Shown here: positions 22,416 to 31,316 of the stretch, piece by piece
Layout: every line of letters begins with the position of its first letter
Numbering within the stretch: position 1 is the stretch's first letter
Assembly: GCA_963920575.1 (NCBI GenBank)
Contig: OY986973.1
Coordinates: 15,300,062-15,364,061 of the forward strand
Origin: Narthecium ossifragum
Taxonomy: Eukaryota > Streptophyta > Magnoliopsida > Dioscoreales > Nartheciaceae
DNA: 64,000 bases
Direction: 5' to 3'
Made by a program: the position numbers and the translations under genes
The notes under the pieces: generated by a model
Databases searched by the model: none
The model's input: the letters and a program-made list of their open reading frames with translations, nothing else
What the model was told of the DNA's origin: nothing

Positions 22416-23113
22416 ATTCTCATGGACAACTGTGAGTCTTAGGTTCTGTATTAATTGAAACTATGGGAGTTTTGTTGCATAATTTTTTGTTCATGGAACC
22501 ATATGCGAGATGCAAGATCTCTTTTATTTTTTTATTTTGTTTCTTCATTTATATTAGTTTGTAGACATTTCTGTCACATAAATTAAGATGTCTATAGCAA
22601 AAGTGGTAGTCACGCTTGCAACATATTTACAGAAAGTGTTCACTAAAATCCTGATACGAAACTGCTTCTGCTGCAGGTCCTATCAAATTTGCTCGTGCTG
22701 CTGAAGTTGCTGGCAGGGCAGGGAAATTGAAGAGAAGAAGGAAGAAGGGAGTTCTTGAGCAGAGAAAGAGATAGAGATAGCGAAAGATGTAATTCATTAC
22801 TTGCTTTGTAAACGATTACATCCCATTTAAGATAATGACCCTTCCAATTGCTCCAATGATTCATACTAGAGCTCTGCTGGAATCCATTGTTATTGTTGCT
22901 GCTGGAGCTCAGCTGGAATTCTTTGTGATTACCGCTGCTGCTGGCACTCAACCCAAAGCTTATATTAGTTTAGTCTAACACAAGCTGGGTGGCACTCAAG
23001 CCAAAGCTTATATTAATATAGTCTAAGACAAGATTAAGCTGTTGGTTGAAGGCAGGTTTATATTGATATAGTGTAACACGACGCCCTTATGTGTGTTTGA
23101 TTATGTGGGCATG
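22416..23113 (+). other. 3' UTR and downstream flank of the methyltransferase gene
   Basis: Probable 3' UTR. A GTGAGT at 22431 and a CTGCTGCAG ending at 22677 would remove an intron within the 3' UTR. The next stretch (22678-22770) is exon-like and codes IKFARAAEVAGRAGKLKRRR in one frame. Three imperfect 45-50 bp repeats around CCAAAGCTTATATTA lie at about 22947-23080. No separate gene is seen. Confidence 0.45.
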
Positions 23114-23382
23114 AAAATGATTATATGAGTCGAGCAGTGCGAGTGAAATGCTTTTGATGATGATGTGAGGATTGCACTGGCGGCTGGAAGGACCTTCGCC
23201 AAGGAGAAGGCTAGTGGCCGACGCCCGGCAACAGAGAATACCAAAAGCTGAAGGAGAGCTCCGAGAAGGCTAGTGGCCGACGCCCGGCGGGGCCGTCGCC
23301 TGGCGGCGGCGGGGTGGTGCTACCGTGCTAGTCTCCACTAGCAGAGTTTCCATTCTCTGCTAGGTAGACACAGGAAACAAAG

Positions 23383-25224
23383 ATGAAGCAAAAAAAGAAA
23401 AAGAAGGAGAAAACAATCATGACTCACTACAGGCGAATTCTTCTGCAGAAAAAGATTCAGCAGAAGGAGTGTAAGGAACAGCGCGTGGCAAGGTTGGCGG
23501 TGCCTTCTGCAGCACCGGACACTGCGAGTGTGGGGATGGTTAATGTGGCTGTTGGCATTGAGGCTCGGCTACAGGCACCCTCCTCACCTTCGTCTCGTGA
23601 GGTTACTACCGGCTTGGAGATGAGTGAACTACCAGTGACTGTGATTCCACACGAGAAGATCAAAACCTTTGCACAGGCTTTAGCAGGGCAGACCACAGAA
23701 CCTGGTGATCGGAGGGTATGGACTCAGGTGCCCCCATTGGAGCTTGAGAATTATGGGCCTTCGGATGCAGAGCTAGCGAGACTGAAGGAGAGATATACGG
23801 ATCTAATTGTCCCGGACCCTGAGGCTGTTCGGGAAAGCAGGAGAAACCTTCAATTCTCACTTTTTGGAAGGTTCACTGACGGGCATGTTAGGCTCGAGGT
23901 TCTCAGGTTCCGTCTTTCTAGAGTTTGGAGAAGTTTTGCTCCGTTGGCTATCTCAGACATGGATGGAGGAGTCTTCCTAATTCGTTTCAGGAAGGAGGAG
24001 GAAATGAAGATGGCTCTTACTGGGGGGCCCTGGACAGTCGAGGGAAAGACCCTCTCTCTAATTTCCTGGAGGGACAACTTCCGGCCTGCAGAGGGGAGTT
24101 TTGATCGGATCACGGCATGGGTACGCTTCCCTGGCATGTCGGGAGAGTATTTCACAGCTAAAGCGGCTATGGATATTGCTAAAACCATCGGAAAACCTCT
24201 TGCAGTCGATCTGGCCACGGAACGTCTTGATCGCTGCCGGTATGCAAGGGTTTGTGTCGAGATCGACACAACCAAACCAGTGAGACTGGGAGGGATGATC
24301 GGTGACTTTGACAAGGAGGGGGTACTTCGCCCAGCCTTCTTTCAGCACTTTGTTTTCGAGGGGATCAGGGTGTGCTCTCATTGCGAGATGGTCGGCCACC
24401 TTGTGGAGTCTTGTCGGGAGAGGAGGAAAACCTTGGCTGTTGAAGACCCAGATCCCAGGGTGATGGAAGATGCACCGAAGGAAACAAACTCGTTTGGAAG
24501 AGTCTCACCTGGGGAAATCCAAGCAAATCGTGATGGTGGCTGGGTGATGGTGGAGCCAAAACGCCGCCGGCGTCAAGGCTACCTCCAGAACTCCGGCAAC
24601 CACCACCTCGGGGTTCGTGCACCTACTTTCGCACCCCTCCCAAGGCAGCCTCGGGAACCCACTGGCGCCGCTGGGTGTAAGGCGGTGTGGCGTCCTATCA
24701 GCCTCAAGTCAACGGCGAAAGGTGGACAGAAGGTGACTGCCTTGGCCAGTATTGCAGCGAGGGAGAAGGGACCAGAGGTCAGAGAAAAGGGTAAGAAGAA
24801 GATGGCGGTTGAGGTGGGAGATAAGGTTCAACTGGAACCTAGTAGTCCAGCTGTAACCTATAAAAAATCTCATGGGCCAGGTAAATCTTTAACAGTTGGG
24901 CCTTGTGGCAGCGGGCAGTCTACTGTTGGGCTTTGTGGCAGCGAGCAGTCTACTGCTATGGGGTGTGTCGGTCCTGGTATTCCTACTGAGGTCACCGAAG
25001 GAAACCCAAGCCAACAAGAAGGTGCCCGATTGGAACAGGTTGGGTTGGAATCACTTGGGGCCGAACCAACTCAGGGTGAGGACCCGTTCGCTAACGAGCC
25101 GAGGGTGGAGCTTGATGATGACGTGCTTGACCTCTTGCATGAGGAAGGGGTCGGCATCTTACGTGATGCCCTAGACGACTGCTATATGGCTTTTGATCCA
25201 GGGGATGATGACGAGGAGGACTGA
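23383..25224 (+). CDS. LINE ORF1 (gag-like, DUF4283 and CCHC zinc knuckle)
   Basis: A 613-aa ORF1 protein, expected to bind element RNA and form the ribonucleoprotein used in retrotransposition. A lysine-rich N-terminus is followed by a DUF4283-type domain (about residues 145-325) with the blocks GGVFLIRFRKEEEM, GGPWTVEGKTL, AWVRFPGMSGEY and GKPLAVDLAT. A zinc knuckle CSHCEMVGHLVESC (CX2CX4HX4C) sits at residues 331-344. A basic stretch (KRRRRQG) and a long low-complexity tail ending in acidic residues (DPGDDDEED) follow. The start is the first ATG after the 5' UTR. The stop is followed by a short spacer before ORF2, as in other plant L1 elements. Confidence 0.92.
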   Translation: MKQKKKKKEKTIMTHYRRILLQKKIQQKECKEQRVARLAVPSAAPDTASVGMVNVAVGIEARLQAPSSPSSREVTTGLEMSELPVTVIPHEKIKTFAQALAGQTTEPGDRRVWTQVPPLELENYGPSDAELARLKERYTDLIVPDPEAVRESRRNLQFSLFGRFTDGHVRLEVLRFRLSRVWRSFAPLAISDMDGGVFLIRFRKEEEMKMALTGGPWTVEGKTLSLISWRDNFRPAEGSFDRITAWVRFPGMSGEYFTAKAAMDIAKTIGKPLAVDLATERLDRCRYARVCVEIDTTKPVRLGGMIGDFDKEGVLRPAFFQHFVFEGIRVCSHCEMVGHLVESCRERRKTLAVEDPDPRVMEDAPKETNSFGRVSPGEIQANRDGGWVMVEPKRRRRQGYLQNSGNHHLGVRAPTFAPLPRQPREPTGAAGCKAVWRPISLKSTAKGGQKVTALASIAAREKGPEVREKGKKKMAVEVGDKVQLEPSSPAVTYKKSHGPGKSLTVGPCGSGQSTVGLCGSEQSTAMGCVGPGIPTEVTEGNPSQQEGARLEQVGLESLGAEPTQGEDPFANEPRVELDDDVLDLLHEEGVGILRDALDDCYMAFDPGDDDEED

Positions 25225-25340
25225 CTATCGGAAGAGTTTGAACCACCGGGGTATGGTGTTGGCTTGGATTTTCAACAGGATGATAGAGCTCCTTCAGATG
25301 GCTATACCCCGCCGGTTAGGGGTATGCCCGACACTCCCCC

Positions 25341-28300
25341 ATGAAAGTTCTATCATGGAATTGTCGTGGTATCGGCTTGCGCAAGTTTTACTTAATTTGT
25401 CGTAGCCAGATTTCCAGACATAATCCAGACATCCTCCTTCTCCAGGAGGTTGGTCTGTCACAGGAACACCTGGAGATTATGAATGTGAGATTGGGTGCAG
25501 CATGGAGTACTTTCCTCATCCCCTGCCGCGGTCGTTCAGGTGGAATCTTCACTGCTTGGAAGGTAGCTTTTGGTCGATTATCTTTTTTGACTGCTTCTGT
25601 CCAAGCTGCTCATGGGGTGGTTACGGATAAATTTGGTTCCCACTGGTGTTTATCTGTTGTTTATGCTGCTCATCGGAGGAGGGACAAACTAGCGTTGTGG
25701 AGTATTTTGTCAAAGGTCAACCGAATTGGGTGGGCTCACTTGATTTTGGGTGACTTTAACACCATCGTCTCTTCTTCTGAGGAAAAAGGAGGACGTCCCT
25801 TTTCCTTTACCCCAATGGTCCGGGATTTCATCCAGTTCATCTCCTCTAATAGACTGATTGACTTAGGTTTTTCTGGCCCGTCTTTTACTTGGTCAAATAA
25901 ACAGGTTGGTGATGATCGGATTCTTGAACGATTAGACAGGGCTCTGTGTAATCAAGCATGGAAAGATCGATTTTTTAGAGCAAAGGTTTCTCACCAGCCT
26001 CGATTTGCTTTTGATCATAACCCATTGCTGCTTTCTGTGGAAGAAGAAGTACGCCTTCCTGGGCCGTCAACCTTCAGACTGGAGCTTTTCTGGCTACTTG
26101 ATGAGGCTTTCATCCAGCTTGTCAGGCGGGTATGGAGCAGGAACTTGAGAGGATCTGATCAGTATAATTTCACTGCTAGACTGATGGAAGTTAAAGAGGA
26201 ATTGAAGCTATGGAATAGAAGAGACAATGGGGACTTATTTCAGTCTGGGGGGCAAATGGAGAGTGTAATTGAATATTATTATGTGAAGGAGGAGTCTGGT
26301 ATTTTGACTGCGGAGGAGGAGAGCGAATTAAGGTGTTTGGAACACAAGCACACAGCTTTAATGTTAAGGCAAGAAACCTTTTTGCAGCAGAGGTTCAGAT
26401 TTAACTGGGTAAAATCTGGTGATAGGAACAATAAGTTCTATCACCAATTGGCTTTAATGAGAAGACACCGCTCCAAAGTCGCCGAGTTAGTTGACATTGA
26501 TGGAAACAGACTTGTAACTCAGGAAGCTATTGCGGGTGAACTCTTAAGACATTTCTCACTGCTCTGGATTGAGGAGGGCGGGGATAGTCAGCTCCCGATC
26601 CCAACTCTTCCGTCTTTGAGTAATGATCTTAAGGAGCTGCTAATTCGCCAGGTTGATGACGAGGAGATATGGAGGACTGTGAAAGCAATGAAGAAGGGGA
26701 GATGCCCAGGGCCTGATGGTTTTCAGGCTGATTTTTACATTAAATGTTGGGATGTGGTAGGCAAGGATGTGGTGATCATTGTGAAGAAATTCTTTGCCTC
26801 TTGTCGTGCCCCGAGCTCTTGGAGTGAGACTTTCATCTCTTTGGTTCCAAAATGTGCTAATCCTAGGCGAGTGAAGGACTTCCGTCCGATTAGTCTATGC
26901 AATGTATCATACAAAATTGTCTCCTCAATTCTTGCCACTAGGCTTCGGGAGGTCCTGAGTTCACTCATTGGTGGGGAACAGTCCGCTTTTCTCTTGGGCA
27001 GGAGTATTTTTGATAACATTGGAGCGGCTCAAGAACTCTTTCACTCCCTACATGCCGCTCCAAAGAACAGAGCCTTAATGGCAATTAAAGTGGATATTAA
27101 GTCGGCCTACGACTCAGTTAGATGGTCGTTTCTTAAGAAGGTCATGATAAAGATGGAGTTCCCTCAATTATGGATTGATTGGATCATGGCTTGCATATCC
27201 AAGACCAAATTTTCTCTCATTGTGAATGGGAGGGTGACAGGCCACTTTCAAGCTCAGAGGGGACTCCGACAGGGGGACCCAATCTCACAATTTCTTTTTC
27301 TTCTTGTGCAGGAAGTTCTTTCTAAATTATTGAAAGAGCCGGTGACGGGTTTAGAAGGAGTTGTTTGTCGCCGTGGGGGTCCTTCGTTCTCTCATCTCCT
27401 TTATGTCGACGATTGTTTACTTGTCACTCGGGCTACCATCGATGAGGCGCAGAAGGCAACCAACATCCTTAGTACCTTCAAGGAGCTGGCTGGTCTTGAG
27501 GTGAATAATTCCAAGTCTATTATTAAGTTCTCTCCGTCTACTCCGGCAGCGTCTCGTCATGATATCTCTAACTTATTAAGGCTGGTCGAAACTAAGGATT
27601 GGATCACCTATCTTGGTGTTCCAGTTGGTGCCGAAAGGCTAAACCCCTCGGCCTTTAATGGTCTTGTTGAGAAGGTGCAAGCTCGACTTGGTCGTTGGAA
27701 TGCAGTCAAGCTTGCAGAGGCAGGGAGGGCTACCTTAATCACTTCAGTTCTGCAAGCAGTTGTAGTCCATACTATGACTGCGTCTCATGTACCATCTTCT
27801 ATCCTCAACAGCCTTGATTTTCTTTGTCGAGATTTCTTATGGGGAGGTAAAAAAGGTGGTTTCTCTCGTGTTGCTTGGGAGAAGGTATGCAGGCCTAAGG
27901 AACTAGGCGGTTTGGGCTTTAGAAGGTTGGGTGAATGGCAAAGGGCACTCAGGATGAAGCGGGCAGCCGATCTCTTCCTTGGTGGGGATTCTATTTATTC
28001 TCGTTTGGTCAGATCAAAATATATTTGGCATGATCACTTGCCTGAGAAAATCCCAGGAAACTGTTCCTTCATGTGGAGGAAGGTTTGCCATGCGGCGAGT
28101 GAGTTGCGACTCGGGATTAGATGGGCACCGGCACAGTGGAGTAGAGTACACATCATGCGGGACTGCTGGGTCTTGGATATGCCATTATTGAAATATCCGA
28201 GTTTCTTTGCTGCTGACCCCTTTTTGGAGGATGCAAGGGTTGGTGACTTGATGAACGAAAGAGGTGAATGGGATACATTGTCAGTTAGGAGACTCTTTCA

Positions 28301-29381
28301 TCCTAGCTTAGCAGAGACCATTCTTCAAATGCCTATTGCAGAGGAGGAGAGGAAAGACAAAGCAGAGTGGATGTGTAGCAAGAACGGTGATATTACTGCA
28401 TCAGCGACATATCTTTGGTTGGTGCAGAGGCTGAGGTGGAGTTCACATGACGATGCTGGTTGGGTCAGCCTTTGGAAGACCCAAGTTGGACCAAGGGTGA
28501 AGCAGTTTTTGTGGCACCTTTTTCACAACAGGGTGCCTATTCTTGATTCCCTTTGGCGGGTTGGCGCAACATCGGATCGTGACTGCCCAAGATGCTTGAG
28601 AGTACCTGAGACTATCCAACATATATTTTTTGAATGTACTTTTGCTTGTGATGTATGGTCGCAGGTGGGGGTACTGGCTGGTTTAAACATCTTGTGCTTT
28701 AGCGTAGATCGCTGCTGGGATTTAATGACCTTGTCCTCTTCCAGTTTGGGCTCTTCTAAAAGGAAAACTGTTATTGGCTATTCAATTTGGTGGATTTGGA
28801 AGTCTAGGAATCGGCTCTTATTTAAGGATGAAAGGGCTGATGCTTCCAAGCTAGCATGGCACATTTTTAGACAATGTAAAGAGTTTTGGGCTGCAAGAGG
28901 GAATGATTTCCAGGGAGACAGAGCATGGCATAGAGCTGTTGGAACTGACGTGCAGGGGAGTCCAATTGCAGTCTTTATCCGTTCAGATGCGGCTCTTCTT
29001 CTTGGCCAAGATGATTGCGGTATTGGTGTTGCATGTTTTGATCAAAGAGGTGATTGTATTTGGTTTTGGTCTGGGGTAGAGCGAGCCTCCTCGGCAATTG
29101 AAGCGGAGCTTTTGGCGATTAAGGCGGCTATCAAAGTCGCAAAGGACCATGGCTTATGTGATATTGTTTTGGAGTCAGACTCTAAGATGGCGATTGGATA
29201 CATAAATGGGTCTCTTGCTTGGCCAAGGGAACTTGAGAGTACTCTCAAATCAATTTGGTGGGAAGCGATCCATTCCAGACGATCAATTTTCTCTCACATT
29301 CCTAGGAGCTTGAATGGTGTCGCGGATGGTTTGGCAAGGAGGGCTCTTGTTTCGTTTGTTTCTCCCCTAGTTGGGGTGTAA
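25341..29381 (+). CDS. LINE ORF2 (endonuclease, reverse transcriptase, RNase H)
   Basis: A 1346-aa polyprotein for target-primed reverse transcription. Residues 1 to ~220 form an APE-type endonuclease (LSWNCRGIG, LLQEVGLSQ, LGDFNTIVSSSEEKGG, FDHNPLLL with the catalytic Asp-His). The reverse transcriptase, about 440-760, has FRPISLCNVSYKIV, VDIKSAYDSV, GLRQGDPIS and catalytic YVDD at 688-691, where most plant L1 elements have YADD. A zf-RVT domain follows (CPRC near 1082). The C-terminal RNase H, about 1210-1340, has Asp 1216, Glu 1254/1256 and Asp 1280 (ESDS) plus the final Asp in NGVADGLAR, all in place. No stop or frameshift is seen. Confidence 0.94.
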   Translation: MKVLSWNCRGIGLRKFYLICRSQISRHNPDILLLQEVGLSQEHLEIMNVRLGAAWSTFLIPCRGRSGGIFTAWKVAFGRLSFLTASVQAAHGVVTDKFGSHWCLSVVYAAHRRRDKLALWSILSKVNRIGWAHLILGDFNTIVSSSEEKGGRPFSFTPMVRDFIQFISSNRLIDLGFSGPSFTWSNKQVGDDRILERLDRALCNQAWKDRFFRAKVSHQPRFAFDHNPLLLSVEEEVRLPGPSTFRLELFWLLDEAFIQLVRRVWSRNLRGSDQYNFTARLMEVKEELKLWNRRDNGDLFQSGGQMESVIEYYYVKEESGILTAEEESELRCLEHKHTALMLRQETFLQQRFRFNWVKSGDRNNKFYHQLALMRRHRSKVAELVDIDGNRLVTQEAIAGELLRHFSLLWIEEGGDSQLPIPTLPSLSNDLKELLIRQVDDEEIWRTVKAMKKGRCPGPDGFQADFYIKCWDVVGKDVVIIVKKFFASCRAPSSWSETFISLVPKCANPRRVKDFRPISLCNVSYKIVSSILATRLREVLSSLIGGEQSAFLLGRSIFDNIGAAQELFHSLHAAPKNRALMAIKVDIKSAYDSVRWSFLKKVMIKMEFPQLWIDWIMACISKTKFSLIVNGRVTGHFQAQRGLRQGDPISQFLFLLVQEVLSKLLKEPVTGLEGVVCRRGGPSFSHLLYVDDCLLVTRATIDEAQKATNILSTFKELAGLEVNNSKSIIKFSPSTPAASRHDISNLLRLVETKDWITYLGVPVGAERLNPSAFNGLVEKVQARLGRWNAVKLAEAGRATLITSVLQAVVVHTMTASHVPSSILNSLDFLCRDFLWGGKKGGFSRVAWEKVCRPKELGGLGFRRLGEWQRALRMKRAADLFLGGDSIYSRLVRSKYIWHDHLPEKIPGNCSFMWRKVCHAASELRLGIRWAPAQWSRVHIMRDCWVLDMPLLKYPSFFAADPFLEDARVGDLMNERGEWDTLSVRRLFHPSLAETILQMPIAEEERKDKAEWMCSKNGDITASATYLWLVQRLRWSSHDDAGWVSLWKTQVGPRVKQFLWHLFHNRVPILDSLWRVGATSDRDCPRCLRVPETIQHIFFECTFACDVWSQVGVLAGLNILCFSVDRCWDLMTLSSSSLGSSKRKTVIGYSIWWIWKSRNRLLFKDERADASKLAWHIFRQCKEFWAARGNDFQGDRAWHRAVGTDVQGSPIAVFIRSDAALLLGQDDCGIGVACFDQRGDCIWFWSGVERASSAIEAELLAIKAAIKVAKDHGLCDIVLESDSKMAIGYINGSLAWPRELESTLKSIWWEAIHSRRSIFSHIPRSLNGVADGLARRALVSFVSPLVGV

Positions 29382-29470
29382 CCGTTTTCTTGATTTTGTT
29401 CTATAGTTACTTGTTTGTAGGTTTCTCAGCCTTCGGGCTTATCTAATCAAAAAAAGAAAATGATTATATG

Positions 29471-29520
29471 AGTCCTCATACGTGGACACAAGGTTAGTCC
29501 TCATACGTGGACACAAGGTT
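29471..29520. repeat. 25-bp perfect tandem duplication
   Basis: Units 29471-29495 and 29496-29520 are identical and begin AGTCCTCATACGTGG. The first overlaps the last four bases of the LINE target duplication, so the duplication arose at or after insertion. Confidence 0.92.
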
Positions 29521-29670
29521 CGAAGGTAAGGTCTCTACTGTTATACATGAAAGAACTATACTATATCTAAAAGTGTAAGCTGAGTTTATATTAATTTAGT
29601 TTAACAAATGGGTCAGTGAGCTACTCACTTTGACCTTCAATTCTTCAAAGACAACTTTTTCCGAGACCTC

Positions 29671-31316
29671 TGTTGACGTGGCAATCTTGTTTTTGACCCG
29701 CAAAATCAAAATAGTCAAAATGTCAAAGATCATGAACGTGCAAAGGCTCAACTCCTTCGATCTCTGATCGAACATAGGTGTTGAAGCTGTTGAAGCTGCG
29801 GAAAAATGGAAAATCGATGATAAGAAACGGTGGAAAATGGATGATGAGAAATGGTGGAAAATGGATGATGAGAAGTCATGGAAAATAGACGATGGACAAT
29901 GAGAAGTTTGGATGATGAGAAATGTTGATGATGAGAAATGAAAGATTAGAAATAAAAGATGAGAAATGAAAAATGAGAAATAGACGATAGGAAATATGAA
30001 ATATGAGAAACGAACGATGGGAAATATGGGTGATGAACTACTCCTACGAATGAAAGCTTCATTGTAGGAAATTTAAAAAAAAAAAAGGTTCATTGTAGGA
30101 AATTTAAAGAAAGAAAATGCTTCATTACTGAAATTTAAAAGTACATGAAGATAAATAAAGTTACATTGGAAATAAAGATAAAAAATTACATTGAAAATAA
30201 AGATAAAAGCTGGTTTTGCTCTTGATTTCAGGAGAGAGTCTTCTTCTTCATCTTCATGTCTTTTATAGTGCTCATGATATAACTACTTTGGAACCATCTA
30301 AAACTACTCTGAAACTGTTGGAACTGCTCTGGATCCGTTAGAACTGAATCCGGAATCGTCGGAACTGAATCTTGGTCGACATTTTCAGTTATTTACAAAG
30401 CTACCATCAGATAGAGCGTCTATCTTGCACTGTAATTTGGCCCCATAATAACCTTCAAATTTGGAAAACCTCTTAAATGAAAGCTGTAGTTCTTCGAATT
30501 CCCTTTCCATCGGTCCAAAAACCAACCCATTTGGATATCGTATGAGAAAGTTATGACCAAAATAGTCGAACCACATTAACGACTACTATTAAAATAATCA
30601 GCCAAAATATAGCCGCTTGGATTTGACAATGGGACTTTGGTCGATGAAATCGGCCATTCTTTGGACGATGACATTTGGAAATTCGATAATTATTTTCTGT
30701 TTTTCCACTGGACACTTTGGCTGCCAGTTTAACACACAAAAAGATGAAATTTGAAAATCTCATCCCATAAAAGTTGTAGATCTTTTCGTCCTCTTTCCAA
30801 TGGTTCAAGAATCGACCAATTTGAATATTTTATGTAAAAGTTATAGTCAAAATATTTCAGCTATGTTAAAGCTAAAGATAATGACGATTTTATGATAATA
30901 TTTATGAAATTGTCACTGGCATCACGAATCATCCTAATGACTTAAAAACATGATTATATTTTTAACTAACAACCTCATTTTCTAAAGAATCAACTAATGC
31001 AGATGGAGTCAGACATTTATTTGGACCTAAACTACTTGCTTTGAACACTTTCACAAGCGGATGAAAGCGAATCCCTTTAAAGATATCATGTAATTGCTCA
31101 TTGCTTCAATCACAAAGGGGAAAACAATCTTGAAAACAAGGTAGAGCGCATTCACTTCTGTATATCATGCCATTATTTTTTATTTTTCTTGACAGAGGCT
31201 GGCTATGAAGAAGGTAGACCTTACTTTTAGCACAGTACAAAACTTGATATGTTTTAGGAGGTCTTTGCTTATGATCAGATGGTTCTGGCTATGTAAAGAT
31301 TTCTAGAATTATTTAA
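29671..31316. mobile_element. Unclassified LTR-like sequence, shared with 46790
   Basis: It starts TGTTGACGTG and shares over 100 bp with the sequence starting at 46790, including CAAAATAGTCAAA and CTCAACTCCTTCGA. That identifies two copies of one repeat, probably an LTR end given the TG start. 29800-30010 is a degenerate run of GATGATGAGAAATGGTGGAAA-like units, cut here at 20 bases per unit. The remainder to 31316 is AT-rich with no coding signal. The right boundary is unknown. Confidence 0.4.

Larger units (their letters stand above)
23133..29455 (+). mobile_element. Full-length L1-type LINE with target duplication
   Basis: A perfect 19-bp duplication GAAAATGATTATATGAGTC flanks it (23114-23132 and 29456-29474). 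It has a 250-bp 5' UTR, ORF1 (23383-25224), a 116-bp spacer, ORF2 (25341-29381) and a 3' UTR ending in an A-rich tail (near 29450). Both ORFs are open over their whole length. The 5' UTR contains a duplicated 26-bp GC-rich unit (23204-23229, 23263-23288). It landed next to the methyltransferase gene in the same orientation. Open frames and a perfect duplication indicate a recent insertion. Confidence 0.95.
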
